NCBI GenBank assembly: GCA_027618565.1
Contig: JAQCEQ010000006.1
Span: 1-64,000 of the forward strand
Length of the DNA: 64,000 nt
Direction: 5' to 3'
Origin: Planctomycetota bacterium
GTDB taxonomy: Bacteria; Planctomycetota; Phycisphaerae; Phycisphaerales; SM1A02
A program made the position numbers and the translations under genes. Below, one piece after another: positions 23,114 through 34,059 of this stretch. Under the pieces are notes generated by a model. That model was not told the origin of the DNA, searched no databases, and was given only the letters and a program-made list of their open reading frames with translations. Every line of letters starts with the position of its first letter. The first letter of the stretch is position 1.

Positions 23114-24048
23114 CAGGAACCGACTTGCCCCACCAGCGAAGCGATGGATTCGACGCCTTGCGAGGTGAGCCAGGACTCCAGCCCCTGACGGATGCGACGA
23201 GGCGCGGAGGGATCAGCGAGCAAGATCGTCCCCAGCCCAACGGCGTCAGCACCGGCAAGAATCAGTTCCGCGGCATCGTCCCACGCCACGACGCCGCCCA
23301 GGCCAATGATGGGAAGCCGGCCCTGCGTGACCTGGCACCGCACATCGTGGACGACGCGGACGGCGACAGCGTGCAACGCCGGCCCGCTGAGGCCTCCGCG
23401 CCGGTTGGCCAACTTGTAGCGCCGCGACACCACATCGATCGCCATCGCCGGAAGGGTGTTGCAGAGCGTCAGCCCGTCCACCCCCGCTTCCACCGCGCCG
23501 CCGGCGAGCGCCACGGTATCGCCATCCGGCGGCAACTTGGCAAACAGTTTCGCGCGCGTGACGACGGCGCGAACCTGCGAGACCATCTCGTTCAGTGCCG
23601 ATGGATCTGCCGTGAAGGTGCGGCCATCGACGGTGTTGGGGCACGAGACATTGAGCTCGATGAGCGGGACCTCCGTCTCGCGGTCCAGCCGCGCCGCCAC
23701 TTGCACGAAGTCGTCGACGCAATGGCCTGCGACGGACGCGAAGAGTCGGCACGGCATCGCGCTTGCGTCGCCGGCGCGCTCAGCGATGAACTGATCGATC
23801 CCCATGTTGGCCAGGCCGATCGCGTTGAGCATGCCCGCCCTCAGGGGAATCACGCGTGGGAGCTCGTTCCCTTCGCGAGGGTGCAGCGTGAGGCTCTTGC
23901 TGGTGACGGCGCCAAGCGAGCGGAGCGCGCCCGCGTCTGAAAGTTCCGTGGTGTATCCCGCGGTTCCGGCGGCGCCGATCAGCGGCGAGTGGAGGTCGAT
24001 GCCGGCGAGGGAAGTGCGCAGAGCGCTCACGTGGGCATTGTGACACAT
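23113..24048 (-). CDS. pyrD: dihydroorotate dehydrogenase, class 1
   Basis: The 311-residue flavoenzyme oxidises dihydroorotate to orotate, the fourth step of pyrimidine synthesis. Class 1 features: start of the barrel at TSLAGIDLHSPLIGAAGTAG, KSLTLHPREGN, the active-site ELNVSCPNTVDGRTF (the Cys of NVSCPN is the catalytic base in class 1), KLPPDGDTVALA, LPIIGLGGVVAWDDAAELILAGADAVGLGT. No PyrK gene is adjacent, so the electron acceptor is open. The start is uncertain: ATG 24048 gives MCHNAHVSALRTSLAG. ATG 24072 would make its start codon overlap the divergent gene's start (CATG), and GTG 24031 is also possible. Confidence 0.88.
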   Translation of the reverse strand: MCHNAHVSALRTSLAGIDLHSPLIGAAGTAGYTTELSDAGALRSLGAVTSKSLTLHPREGNELPRVIPLRAGMLNAIGLANMGIDQFIAERAGDASAMPCRLFASVAGHCVDDFVQVAARLDRETEVPLIELNVSCPNTVDGRTFTADPSALNEMVSQVRAVVTRAKLFAKLPPDGDTVALAGGAVEAGVDGLTLCNTLPAMAIDVVSRRYKLANRRGGLSGPALHAVAVRVVHDVRCQVTQGRLPIIGLGGVVAWDDAAELILAGADAVGLGTILLADPSAPRRIRQGLESWLTSQGVESIASLVGQVGS

Positions 24049-24070
24049 TCGGGCGTACGATGGTTGGTTC

Positions 24071-24748
24071 ATGACGGCACCCAATGGCATTGACCGGATC
24101 GCCCAGTTCGAGAAGATGGCCTCGGCCGATCCCACCAACGAGATGGCGCACTTCTCGCTGGGGAACGCCTACCTTCAGGCGGGTCGCCACGCCGAAGCCG
24201 CGCAGTCCTTCGTGCGATGCACGGAGATTGTCCCCGACATGAGCAAGGCCTACCAACTGGCTGGCCAGGCGATGCTTGGAGCCGGGTGGGAAGACAAGGC
24301 CGTGGAATTGCTCGGCAAGGGCTACGAGATCGCCTCAAGCCGAGGCGACCGCATGCCCGCCGAAGCGATGGCGAAGATGCTTCGCTCGATCGGACGGGAG
24401 CCTCCTCAGGTTGCGGTGCCGGTCGATGCCGCAGCGGAGGCGCTGCGCGCGTCGGGCACCTTCGTGTGCCAGCGAACAGGCAGGCCGGGAACCAAGCTGG
24501 CCGCGCCGCCCTTCCGCGGACCCGTCGGGCTGTGGATCGGCGACAACATCTCCGCGGAGACCTGGCGCGACTGGATCGGCCAAGGCACCAAGGTGATCAA
24601 TGAACTTCGCCTGGATTTTTCGCGTGACGAGCACCAGGCGATCTTCGACCAGCACATGCGCGAGTACCTGGGGATTGACGAGGCTGCGATCCGACGCGGG
24701 GATGCGTCCCCGCCAGCGGCGGCTGACGGCATCGCATCCCAGGGTTGA
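24071..24748 (+). CDS. TPR protein fused to a YggX-like Fe(II)-trafficking domain
   Basis: The 225-residue protein has two parts. Residues about 8-105 form TPR-like helical repeats (NEMAHFSLGNAYLQAGRHAEAAQSF; SKAYQLAGQAMLGAGWEDKAVELLGKGY). Residues about 129-201 match YggX: TFVCQRTGRPG, a G-x-x-I block (GLWIGDNISAETWRDWIGQG), TKVINELRLDF and HMREYLGI. In E. coli YggX, the corresponding Cys near the N-terminus is needed for protection of Fe-S enzymes against oxidants. Here it is Cys133. YggX is normally a free protein of about 90 residues; the TPR part suggests docking to client proteins. It is head-to-head with pyrD. Confidence 0.82.
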   Translation: MTAPNGIDRIAQFEKMASADPTNEMAHFSLGNAYLQAGRHAEAAQSFVRCTEIVPDMSKAYQLAGQAMLGAGWEDKAVELLGKGYEIASSRGDRMPAEAMAKMLRSIGREPPQVAVPVDAAAEALRASGTFVCQRTGRPGTKLAAPPFRGPVGLWIGDNISAETWRDWIGQGTKVINELRLDFSRDEHQAIFDQHMREYLGIDEAAIRRGDASPPAAADGIASQG

Positions 24749-24760
24749 GTCGCGAGCGCG

Positions 24761-26746
24761 TCACACCTGCCGCAAGTACCACCACCACTCCAGCGCCAGC
24801 ATCGCCAGCGCCGCCAGGAGCAGCCACGACCAGATCGCACGGCGACCGCCGCCGCTGCCGCTCGCCGACACGGCCTGCCCGTTGGGGCTGGAGACCTGCA
24901 GCTCGTTGGCAACATCCAGGCGCGACTCGTCTTCGCCGGGACCCTCTACTGCGATGCGGCTGGTGGTGACGCCGCCGACTTCGATCGACCAGATTCCCAG
25001 GAGATCCAACGGTCCCACCACCGCCAGCCCGTCGGCGCCAGACATGGCCGACCGCACGCGCCCTGACGCATGCGTGGCCTGGACCGTGCGCCCCGCGCCT
25101 CCAGCCTCCACTCGGTGCGACTGACCCAGCGCACGAGGTTCCGCGGCGATCGGCCGGGCAAATCCAGCCAGCCACTGGACGGCGTTGCTGGAAAAGTTCA
25201 GGAACCCGCGCTGGAACGGCCAGTTGGAGTCGAGCGGGTCAAACGGCACGATCACCAGCTGCAGGGAGGGCGCCACGCTGGCGATGGCGAGCGGTCCCTC
25301 GGATCCCTCGATCACCACTTCGCCTCGAGCGGTGGGGACCACCGCAGCGTGTAATCGAACCACCAATTCATCCAGTGCGACATACCGCAAGAGGGCGTGG
25401 TCACTGCGCGAGCCAACCACGACGGCACCTTCCTTGGTGCCAAAGACCTCCACGCCGGGAAGCCCTTCGGGGTTGCCGAAGCAGAGGTATCGACCCGGAG
25501 GAAGCGGCAGAGGCAGCGTCCCTCGCACGATGATGGCATCGAATGAGCGGCTGAACGCCTCGTCCTGCTGGCTTCGCTCCAGAAACTCCTTCGCCGAGAA
25601 CTCAACCAGTTCCGCTGGCTCCAGGCTCTCCAGCACCGAGCGGAGGACGAAGTCATCCGCGCCCAGCAGCGCCAGGCGAAGTTCACGAGGGGGCGGCACG
25701 ATGATGCCCGCCACATCGTCGCGGGGCAACATGTCTGGCTCCGAGAACGCCACCTCCACCAAGCCACCTTGCGGCAAGGCGATGGCCGGGAACGCGACTT
25801 CCACCTCGCCGGGGCGGAGGACACCGTCCACCGAGACCCGCGCCGGCAGCCGGGTCGGCACCGGAAGCACGGCACGCGGGCGGCCGTCCACGCGCAGCTC
25901 CACATCAGCCTCCTGGTCAACGTCGCCCCAGTGGACCAATCGAGCCAGCGTCTTGACCAGGGACGGTTCGTCAGGGTCGCGAGTCATGCCAAGCGACACC
26001 ACTCCCCTGTTCGCTGCCGCGGGATCACCGATGGAATGAAAGATGATCGACTCTTCCGGGCGAAGCGCCACGCCAGAGAGGTCGTCGATCCGCCCGTCGC
26101 TGAAGATCTCCAGCACCACTTCCTCCGGCGCGGCAGCCTCCTGGTCGTCGGGATTGACCGTGGCGAGCGCGGATCGCACCAGTTCGATCGCCTCCAGGAT
26201 CTCTGAGCTGCCATCGACCGGCTCCACCGTCTCCACGGCATCGGACGACTGCTGTTCGCCGTCCGTGAAGCCCGACAGCACTTGCGCGCTCCCACCAAAC
26301 GCCACCACCATGACACTGGCGGAATCGCCCATCCAGAAGCTACCCGAATGCAGCGACGCGATCCGGTCGGTGGCCTGGCGCTTCGCTTCCGCGAGCCGCG
26401 TCGCCTGGGCACCAGTCGCACCACCGTCGCCATCCTGTGCCTGCATCGAGAGCGATCGGTCGATCAGCATCGCGTGCTTTCCGGCTCGTGCGCCGCCCTG
26501 GACTTCCGGCTGCGACAGCGCGAGCGCGAGGAGCGCCAGGACCAGGAACTGCAGCAGCAAGAGCAGGCTGAACCGCAGCCGCTGGAATGGGACATTGGCG
26601 CGAAGGTCCGCGGTCGCGGTCCGCCACAGGAGCGTGCTGGGCACCTCGCGCGTGCGCCGGCGCAACTTCAGGATGTAGAGCGCGATGAGGGGTGGCAGGA
26701 GGCCTCCCGCCACCAACAGTCCGGTCCACGGGTCCAGCCAGGTCAC
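24761..26746 (-). CDS. BatA-type VWA membrane protein
   Basis: The 661-residue protein starts with the BatA (aerotolerance regulator) N-terminal module: two transmembrane helices (about 8-27 and 58-79) around KLRRRTREVPSTLLWR. A VWA domain follows with a MIDAS-like DRSLS (96-100; consensus DxSxS). The rest is a long extracytoplasmic region with beta-rich segments and a final transmembrane helix near the end (AIWSWLLLAALAMLALEWWWYL). It is the last of seven minus-strand genes starting at 36891, and its ATG overlaps the DUF58 stop by 4 nt. In related MoxR clusters such proteins are thought to present metal-dependent protein-binding surfaces acted on by the MoxR ATPase. Confidence 0.88.
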   Translation of the reverse strand: MTWLDPWTGLLVAGGLLPPLIALYILKLRRRTREVPSTLLWRTATADLRANVPFQRLRFSLLLLLQFLVLALLALALSQPEVQGGARAGKHAMLIDRSLSMQAQDGDGGATGAQATRLAEAKRQATDRIASLHSGSFWMGDSASVMVVAFGGSAQVLSGFTDGEQQSSDAVETVEPVDGSSEILEAIELVRSALATVNPDDQEAAAPEEVVLEIFSDGRIDDLSGVALRPEESIIFHSIGDPAAANRGVVSLGMTRDPDEPSLVKTLARLVHWGDVDQEADVELRVDGRPRAVLPVPTRLPARVSVDGVLRPGEVEVAFPAIALPQGGLVEVAFSEPDMLPRDDVAGIIVPPPRELRLALLGADDFVLRSVLESLEPAELVEFSAKEFLERSQQDEAFSRSFDAIIVRGTLPLPLPPGRYLCFGNPEGLPGVEVFGTKEGAVVVGSRSDHALLRYVALDELVVRLHAAVVPTARGEVVIEGSEGPLAIASVAPSLQLVIVPFDPLDSNWPFQRGFLNFSSNAVQWLAGFARPIAAEPRALGQSHRVEAGGAGRTVQATHASGRVRSAMSGADGLAVVGPLDLLGIWSIEVGGVTTSRIAVEGPGEDESRLDVANELQVSSPNGQAVSASGSGGGRRAIWSWLLLAALAMLALEWWWYLRQV

Positions 26747-27635
26747 TTGAGGAGCCCCCGTCGGCGCAGGTAGTCCAGCAAGAGGTCATCCATCGGCATG
26801 TCGGTGCGCACTTGCATGTGCGTGATCCCGCGACGGATGCAGGCTTCGCGCAGATCCTCGGTGTGTTCGCGAAGCCGATCCTTGTACGCATCGACGGTGC
26901 GTGTGGTGATGCTCACTTCCACCGGAGTGCCGCGCTCGCTGTCCACCAATCTCATATCGCCAGTGAGGGCCGTGGATGGGTCGATCTCCTCGGGGGCCAG
27001 GCACTGGATCGCGAAGACATCGAAGCCGCGACCGGCGATCGCCTTCAGCCCAGTTTCCGCCCCCTCGGGGAACAGGAAGTCCGACACGACGACCAGTACG
27101 CCGCGACCCTGGCCGCCCAGGGCGATCGACCGCATGGCGTCGGGGAACTGGAATTCGCCACCTGCCTCGCGCGCCAGGATCCATTGCCCAAGGTCTCGGA
27201 TGCGACGCCGACCTCGCAGCCCGGTCAGCCGCTCCGTGCGGTCGCCGCCAAAGGCAAAGCACCCCACGCGCGACTGGTTCACCAAGCCGATGTAGCCAAG
27301 CGACATCGCCAGGCGTCGTACAAAGTCAAACTTGGATGGCTCGCCTCCCTTCATCGACCCACTGCAGTCCAGCGCGAGGATGAGCGAGAGGTCTTCCTCC
27401 TCCATGAACATCTTGAGGAAGAGGCGATCCAGGCGGCCGTAGATGTTCCAGTCCACGAAGCGGAGGTCGTCACCCTCGGCATAGGGGCGGTAGTCGGCAA
27501 ACTCCACGCTCTGCCCTCGGCGGCGTGACCGGCGTTCGCCCTGGACCTTGCCCATGAAGACCTTGCGGCTGACCACGTCCAGCGTGTCCAGCCGCGCCAT
27601 GAGCCGGGAATCCAGGAGTTCGTCGACGCGGGTGA

Positions 27636-27639
<4 letters not shown>
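26743..27639 (-). CDS. DUF58 domain protein with VWA-type MIDAS
   Basis: The 298-residue cytosolic protein has the DUF58 hallmark RSRRRGQSVEFADYRPYAEGDDLRFVDWNIYGRLDRLFLKMFMEE (about 38-82), followed by a VWA-like domain with DCSGS (91-95). DUF58 proteins nearly always accompany MoxR ATPases. The start is GTG 27639, overlapping the moxR stop by 4 nt (GTGA); an ATG 13 codons further in is the alternative. The 3' end overlaps the BatA-type gene by 4 nt. Tight coupling argues that the three products act as one unit, with MoxR remodelling or inserting metal into VWA clients. Confidence 0.9.
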
Positions 27640-28665
<1,026 letters not shown>

Positions 28666-28676
<11 letters not shown>

Positions 28677-31600
28677 CGTCCACCTCCCGTCGTGCGCGCT
28701 CGCGGGCGCGGCGCAGTCGCTCCAGGGGGGAGAGCGAGGCATCCGAGGCACCGTCGGTGGGCTCCGACTCTGTGCCGGTCACCGCCTCGTCTCGCCGGTG
28801 CGCGGATTCGCCGTCGCTGGGCGAGGCAACGCTCGCGGGAGCCGCTGAAGCCGTCCGGCGCGAGCCTGGGTCCTTGCGCGGCATCGCGGTGGTTGCAGGT
28901 GTCGAGGTTTCTGCGCCCACGTCCCGAGTCGCCTCGCCTTCGCGCACACGCCTCAGCGCATCCAGCCCCCCGCGCGAACCGGATGCCGTGGCACCCACGA
29001 CGCGCTGCGCCAGTGAGGTCGCCCCGGATCGGTCGAACACCAGCCGCCGCGCGGCGATGTCGATGATGAGCGCGATCGCTGCAATGAGCGCGAGCAGGTC
29101 CCAGATCCGGCGCTGCGCAGTTGGGATCTTGAGCCCTTCGGCGAGGAACAGGTTGCTGCTGGCTGCGCCCTGGAGCGAAAGCACACGACCACCCGTGAGC
29201 TCAGCGACTTCACGAAGGAGCGGCGCGTTGTCGCGCGTGGCCAGGTACTCGCGAGGGTACGGAGAGCTGACCGCCGCGTGCAGGACTCCCCCGCCGCCAC
29301 CCGCTGGGCCCACGAGCGGCACCTGAACCAAGTAGGCACCGCGCGCGGACACCGGGTGCTCTCCGTGCCATCGGCCCGGCGCCACTTGCTCCAGTCGAAC
29401 AGCCTCGGCCGTGCCATCGGGACGCAGGATGGTCGCCGTACGCCCCGCCACCCGTGATTCGCCCGTGCCGGTCTCGATCTCGATCTGGATGGACTCGCCC
29501 TCCAGCGTCATTCGCATCGCCACATCCTGCGGAGAGGGCGGGCGCATCAGCCATCGCACCGTCCGCTCCACAAATCCCTGCAGCCCCGACCATGAAGCCC
29601 ACGCCGCGCCCCATCGACCTGCCAAGTCCGTGGTGAGCGCGGCCGCACGCCCGGTGCCATGGTTCCACCACGCAAAGATCGGGTCGTCGTAGGAACTCCC
29701 CGGCCGACGCGCGTCCGCCGCCATGTTGAGGACACCAATCTCCGCCAGTCCGCCGCGGGGGACGGTGACGACATACCCCTGGATCGGCGGCACCGTTGAG
29801 AGCCCGGTCATGGGCCCAGAGTTGGACTGCAGGACTGTCGGCTGGAAGTCGCCTTCCACGATGAGCGAACGAGACACCATCGTCGCTTCCTTGGTCACCA
29901 CCTTGGGGAGCAGCTTGGGGTTGATGACATTGTGGAAGGTGCCGCCCGTCTGCTCGGCAACGGCGCGCATGTTCTGGAGGTCGGTGGCCGTGCCGTGCCC
30001 AGCGACCATGACCGTCGTGATGGAGATCCCCTCCGCGCGGCAACTGTCCAGGAGTAACTGCTGCGGCGGGCTGGGGTCGCCATCGGAAATGATGATGATG
30101 TGGCGCTGCCCCGCCTTGACGCCCATCAGCCCCTCGTAGGCCAGCTTGAGCGACGACTCAAAGTCCGGCATGTCGCCGACGCTCATCGTGCGCGCAACGA
30201 CACGGGCCTTGACCTTGTCGCCGGCCAGCTGCATCGGGTACTGCCAGCTGGAGCCGGAACCGGCGTTGTTCCAGGCAAACGACACGATGCCCAGGTAGTC
30301 CTGCGCGCTCAGCGTCTCGATGGCCGCCAACGCAATTTTCTCTGCCCAGTAATTGCCCTCCGGCAACTCGCACGAGTGCATGATGAGCGCCAGCGCGCCG
30401 CGCGGCAGTTCACGCGTGGCGGGCGGGTCCATCTTCACGGGAAGGACGGCCGCCGCCTCGCTCCCGATCCAGCCGCCGGCGCCAAACGCGTGGTCGCCAC
30501 CCAACATCCACAGCCCTCCGCCAAGGTCCGCGACATAGGACTTGAGCGCGCGGTCCAGCTGGTTGGAGATGTCAAACCTCGCCACGTTTGCCAGGATCAC
30601 GGCGTCGTAGGAGGCCAGCGCGAGAGGGTCGTTGAGGGAGGACGGGTCAGCGATGTCGACGCCGATCTGCGCGGCCCGCAGCGCACGCGCGACGATCGCA
30701 CTCTCCGCCCCGCCCTGCCCGATGGATGGATCGATGATGAGCACGCGCCCCTCCCCTCCCGCGAACACGATGGCCTCGCCCGAATTGTTCTGGACCAGCG
30801 CATCGCCACTGCCCTCCACGGGAACAAACGAGACACGGTATCGCGAGGCACCGGCGTGGAAGAGCTCGACGGGCAGCCGGATCGTGTTGCTGCCGGGATC
30901 CAGCCTGACCGCGACCCCGTCGCCGGCGTCGCTTGGCGAGAGATCCACCTGGACACTGTCTTGCCAGAGGAAGAGCTTCCCCGAGGTTTCCTTGGGTGAC
31001 TTGACCACCACCTTGAGGTCGACCGGCTGACCAACTCGACCGCGTGCAGGCGCCTGCACAGACTCCAGCACCACCTCCGCATCGCGCCGGTACTCCAGAG
31101 GGATCACGTCGATCGGCACGCCGGCGGCACGAGCCGCCATGGCCGCCTCCCGCAACGAACCCGTGGTCTCGTTTCCATCGCTCACCAAGAGCAGCCGATG
31201 GCTGGTGTCGGGCGGGAGGAGCGCCAGCGACCGGCGCACCGCACCCTCCAGGTCCGTCGCGTCGCGCTCGGTGATGCCGACATCGTCCAGGTTGCCCGGT
31301 GCGGTGCTTGGCATGCTCAGGGTCACCGCGTCGCGCCCGGCGGTCACCAGCCCGAGGCGGTCGATGGGCCGCTCGCGAGTCGCCAGTGCTTCCTCCACAA
31401 CCTTGAATGCGGCCTCCTGCAACTCAAGCGGCACGGACTCGCTGACATCCACCACCACCATCGTGCTCACGCCTTCTCCTTGGCGCTTGGCGGTGGGCTG
31501 GGCCAGGCTCAGCGCCAGGAGCGCGATGAGAAGGCCGCGAATCGTGATCGCAACCGATGCTCGCACAGTTCCAATCGCCGCGCGCCGTCGCCATGCGAGG

Positions 31601-31677
31601 ATCGCAAAGATCGGAATCAGCCCCAACAGGAGGAGGGCGACCGGGCGCTCCAGCGTGAACTCGAGGCCTTCACCCAT
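28666..31677 (-). CDS. large membrane protein with VWA and glutamine-amidotransferase-like domains
   Basis: The 1003-residue protein has two N-terminal transmembrane helices (about 12-29, 41-60), a VWA domain with intact MIDAS DVSES (77-81), a beta-rich segment, and a GATase1-like segment starting near RVLIIDPSIGQGG (with GGGLWMLGGDHAFGAGGW). A second VWA-like domain follows in which the MIDAS is degenerate (LALIMHSCELPEG) but HIIIISDGDPSPP remains. A transmembrane helix lies near 860-880, then a charged Ala/Ser/Glu/Arg tail that would be cytosolic, where MoxR could act. This architecture recurs in planctomycete MoxR clusters. Its function is unproven. It is 12 nt downstream of the permease-NHL gene. 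Confidence 0.87.
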
Positions 31678-31689
31678 GGGATGGCCAGT

Positions 31690-34059
31690 CTACGGTTCCA
31701 GGACTTGGACGCGACCGTTGCGAGAGTCGCACACATGGACTCGTCCCCCACGAACCGCCACCGCCCATGGGGCCGCGAACTGCCCGACATCGCTCCCGCC
31801 CGAGCCGATGCTGCGCGTGATGGCCGCACTCTCCAGGTCGATCACCTGAAGCCGGTTGGCGCCAAACTCCGACACCACCAGTTCCCCATCGCCCAGTCGA
31901 TCCACGCCGTACGGGTACCAGAGGTGGCCGTGTTCCATGCCGGCCGACCCGATCGCCCGAATGAACCGCCCGTCCAGGTCAAGCTCCACGATTCTGTGGT
32001 GGCACGCATCTGCGACGAAGAGGCGACCTGCCGCCTCATCCAGCACGATGGCCTGCGGGCGGTCAAGGTGCGGGATCCCGGTGAGGCGTTCCTCCTCGAT
32101 GCCAGAATCGTCCAGCGGCCCGCGAACGCCGAAGCACCTCAGCCACGATCCATCGGCGGCAAACTCGTGGATGCGGTCATTCCCGCCGTACTCGCTCACC
32201 AGGATTCGCCCGTCGCTGCGGATGGCCACATCCGTTGGATAGATGAACTGTCCCGGACCCGTGCCGCCCTCTCCCACCACCTGGAGCAGGTTCCCCTCTC
32301 GATCGAACCGGACCACCCGATGCTCATGAGTGTCGGCGACCCAGATCGACCCATCGGGGCCGATGCTCACGCCGGTCGGCTTGCCCCGCTCTACCGCGGG
32401 CATCTTCCATGTGTTGAGCAACGTCCCGTCACCACTGAATCGTTGCACACGACCGGTCTTGTCGATGACCACGATCGAGCCGTCGGCGGGATCGACCGAA
32501 AGCGCCCGCGGCATCTCGAAGCAACCGGGCGATCGGCCAGGCGAGCCGATGACGAGCCTGACGCTGGGGTTCTCGGTCGAGACTTCGTGCTCGTTGGCAA
32601 GCACCTGGTCGCACCCGGCGAGCGAGCAGCCGAGTGCCATGGCCAGCACCACCGAGGCGATGGCCTTCCCACGCACTCGCCACCATCGCACCGCGCACCA
32701 CCCCACGACCGCGATCCCGACGATCGGCAGCACCAGCACGATGGGTCCCGGCCGTTGGTAGTGCAGCGCATCGACCAATCGCGTCGCCAGTCGATCCGCA
32801 CCCACAGGCTCAAGGAGCGACGAAAGCGAGACATCCGTGAATGCCAGGAGCGTTCCGATCGCCAGGGTGGTCCCGGCCAGTCGCCTGAGCATCGGGGACT
32901 GTGCCATCAACAACGGTCGTCCGCGTCCGGTGAGGCGCGCGGCATCCACCAGTGCTGGGTCCACGCCTGACCACGCCACCAGCGCGCCGATCCATGCGAC
33001 GGGGGCCAATCGCACCGCATGCCCCAGGAGGAGCGCAGGCCATCCGTCGGACACTTCGCGCACGAGCGTCGCCACCAGTGCCGGAGGCATCGCGGCAGCC
33101 ACCAGCGTGAGCGACGTGGCCGAGGCGATGGCCCACCGCCCGCGCCGGCGCACCGCCAGCCACCACCATGCGCCGACGGCGCACGCACTCAACGCCACGC
33201 CGACCGCGAGGGCCTCGGCGATCGATCGCAAGGCGCCGGCGATGTGCTCGATGCGCAGGGACTCGTCACCCGCGATGAACCAAGGGACCACGGTCACGCA
33301 CAGGAGCGCAAGCGCGCCGCTCGCGGGGAGGAGTCCGGCCAGAACACGCGCCCCGGTTCCCAGCGGCACATCGACCTCTCGCTCGGAGGTCTCGCTTGCC
33401 CGTCGCTGCAGCCTTCGCGCGAGTGCGCACGATCCAATCCCCGCCAGGACAACCGCCGAGGCGAACATCGGTGCGCTCAGCCAAAGCACCTCGGCGGTGG
33501 GAGTGCCCAGCGCCACCAAGGACCTCAACTCGAAGGCCACGGTCCGGACCTGCGCCAGGTCAAACACCGTCGACTCACCACTGAGCACCAGCGCGACCGC
33601 CATGCCTCCAGCGGCAGCGCCCGGCGCGCGTCGGTGCCACTCGATCCGGAATCGCTGCAAGAAAGTTGCACCGTCCAGCCGCACCAATGCATCGGATGGG
33701 CGCGCCTCTCGCCAGGCCACGCACGCCAGCGTCGCCATCGCACCTCCCCACACCAGGAGTGAGCATGCCAGTGCCACCAGTCGCCAGCCCTCCACCGTGA
33801 CGCCAGCACCACTCCCGAGGAACATGCCGAGCGGCCTGTCCGGGGCCACGATGCTCCACAGGCAGAACCATGTCGTGAACGGCGGCGTGATCGCCGCGGC
33901 CACAAGGACCCAGAAGCGCGCGGACCCCACTCGCACAGCTGGTGCCGTCACCAGCGCGGCAGCCGCCGACGCCACGGCGATCACCAACACCCAGGCGACC
34001 GTGCGCCACTCTGTCGTGGACCACGGCTCAAGCAGCGATGCTTCACCCATCGGTCCCAC
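31690..34059 (-). CDS. ABC-type (iron-like) permease fused to an NHL-repeat propeller
   Basis: The 789-residue protein has about eleven hydrophobic segments (1-460) and an EAA-like loop that contacts an ABC ATPase (VDAARLTGRGRPLLMAQSPML, about 371-391), resembling Fe(III)/thiamine permeases of the FbpB/ThiP type. The last hydrophobic segment reads like a lipoprotein signal (VRGKAIASVVLAMALGCSL then AGC, Cys483). From about 495 it is a six-bladed NHL propeller: PRALSVDPADGSIVVID, GVSIGPDGSIWVADTHEHRV, DVAIRSDGRILVSEYGG, and more. A GTG codon at 32676 could independently start the propeller as a 328-residue lipoprotein. The 5' end overlaps the binding-protein gene by 17 nt (or 8 nt from the second ATG). 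No ATPase gene is nearby. Confidence 0.85.
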   Translation of the reverse strand: MGPMGEASLLEPWSTTEWRTVAWVLVIAVASAAAALVTAPAVRVGSARFWVLVAAAITPPFTTWFCLWSIVAPDRPLGMFLGSGAGVTVEGWRLVALACSLLVWGGAMATLACVAWREARPSDALVRLDGATFLQRFRIEWHRRAPGAAAGGMAVALVLSGESTVFDLAQVRTVAFELRSLVALGTPTAEVLWLSAPMFASAVVLAGIGSCALARRLQRRASETSEREVDVPLGTGARVLAGLLPASGALALLCVTVVPWFIAGDESLRIEHIAGALRSIAEALAVGVALSACAVGAWWWLAVRRRGRWAIASATSLTLVAAAMPPALVATLVREVSDGWPALLLGHAVRLAPVAWIGALVAWSGVDPALVDAARLTGRGRPLLMAQSPMLRRLAGTTLAIGTLLAFTDVSLSSLLEPVGADRLATRLVDALHYQRPGPIVLVLPIVGIAVVGWCAVRWWRVRGKAIASVVLAMALGCSLAGCDQVLANEHEVSTENPSVRLVIGSPGRSPGCFEMPRALSVDPADGSIVVIDKTGRVQRFSGDGTLLNTWKMPAVERGKPTGVSIGPDGSIWVADTHEHRVVRFDREGNLLQVVGEGGTGPGQFIYPTDVAIRSDGRILVSEYGGNDRIHEFAADGSWLRCFGVRGPLDDSGIEEERLTGIPHLDRPQAIVLDEAAGRLFVADACHHRIVELDLDGRFIRAIGSAGMEHGHLWYPYGVDRLGDGELVVSEFGANRLQVIDLESAAITRSIGSGGSDVGQFAAPWAVAVRGGRVHVCDSRNGRVQVLEP

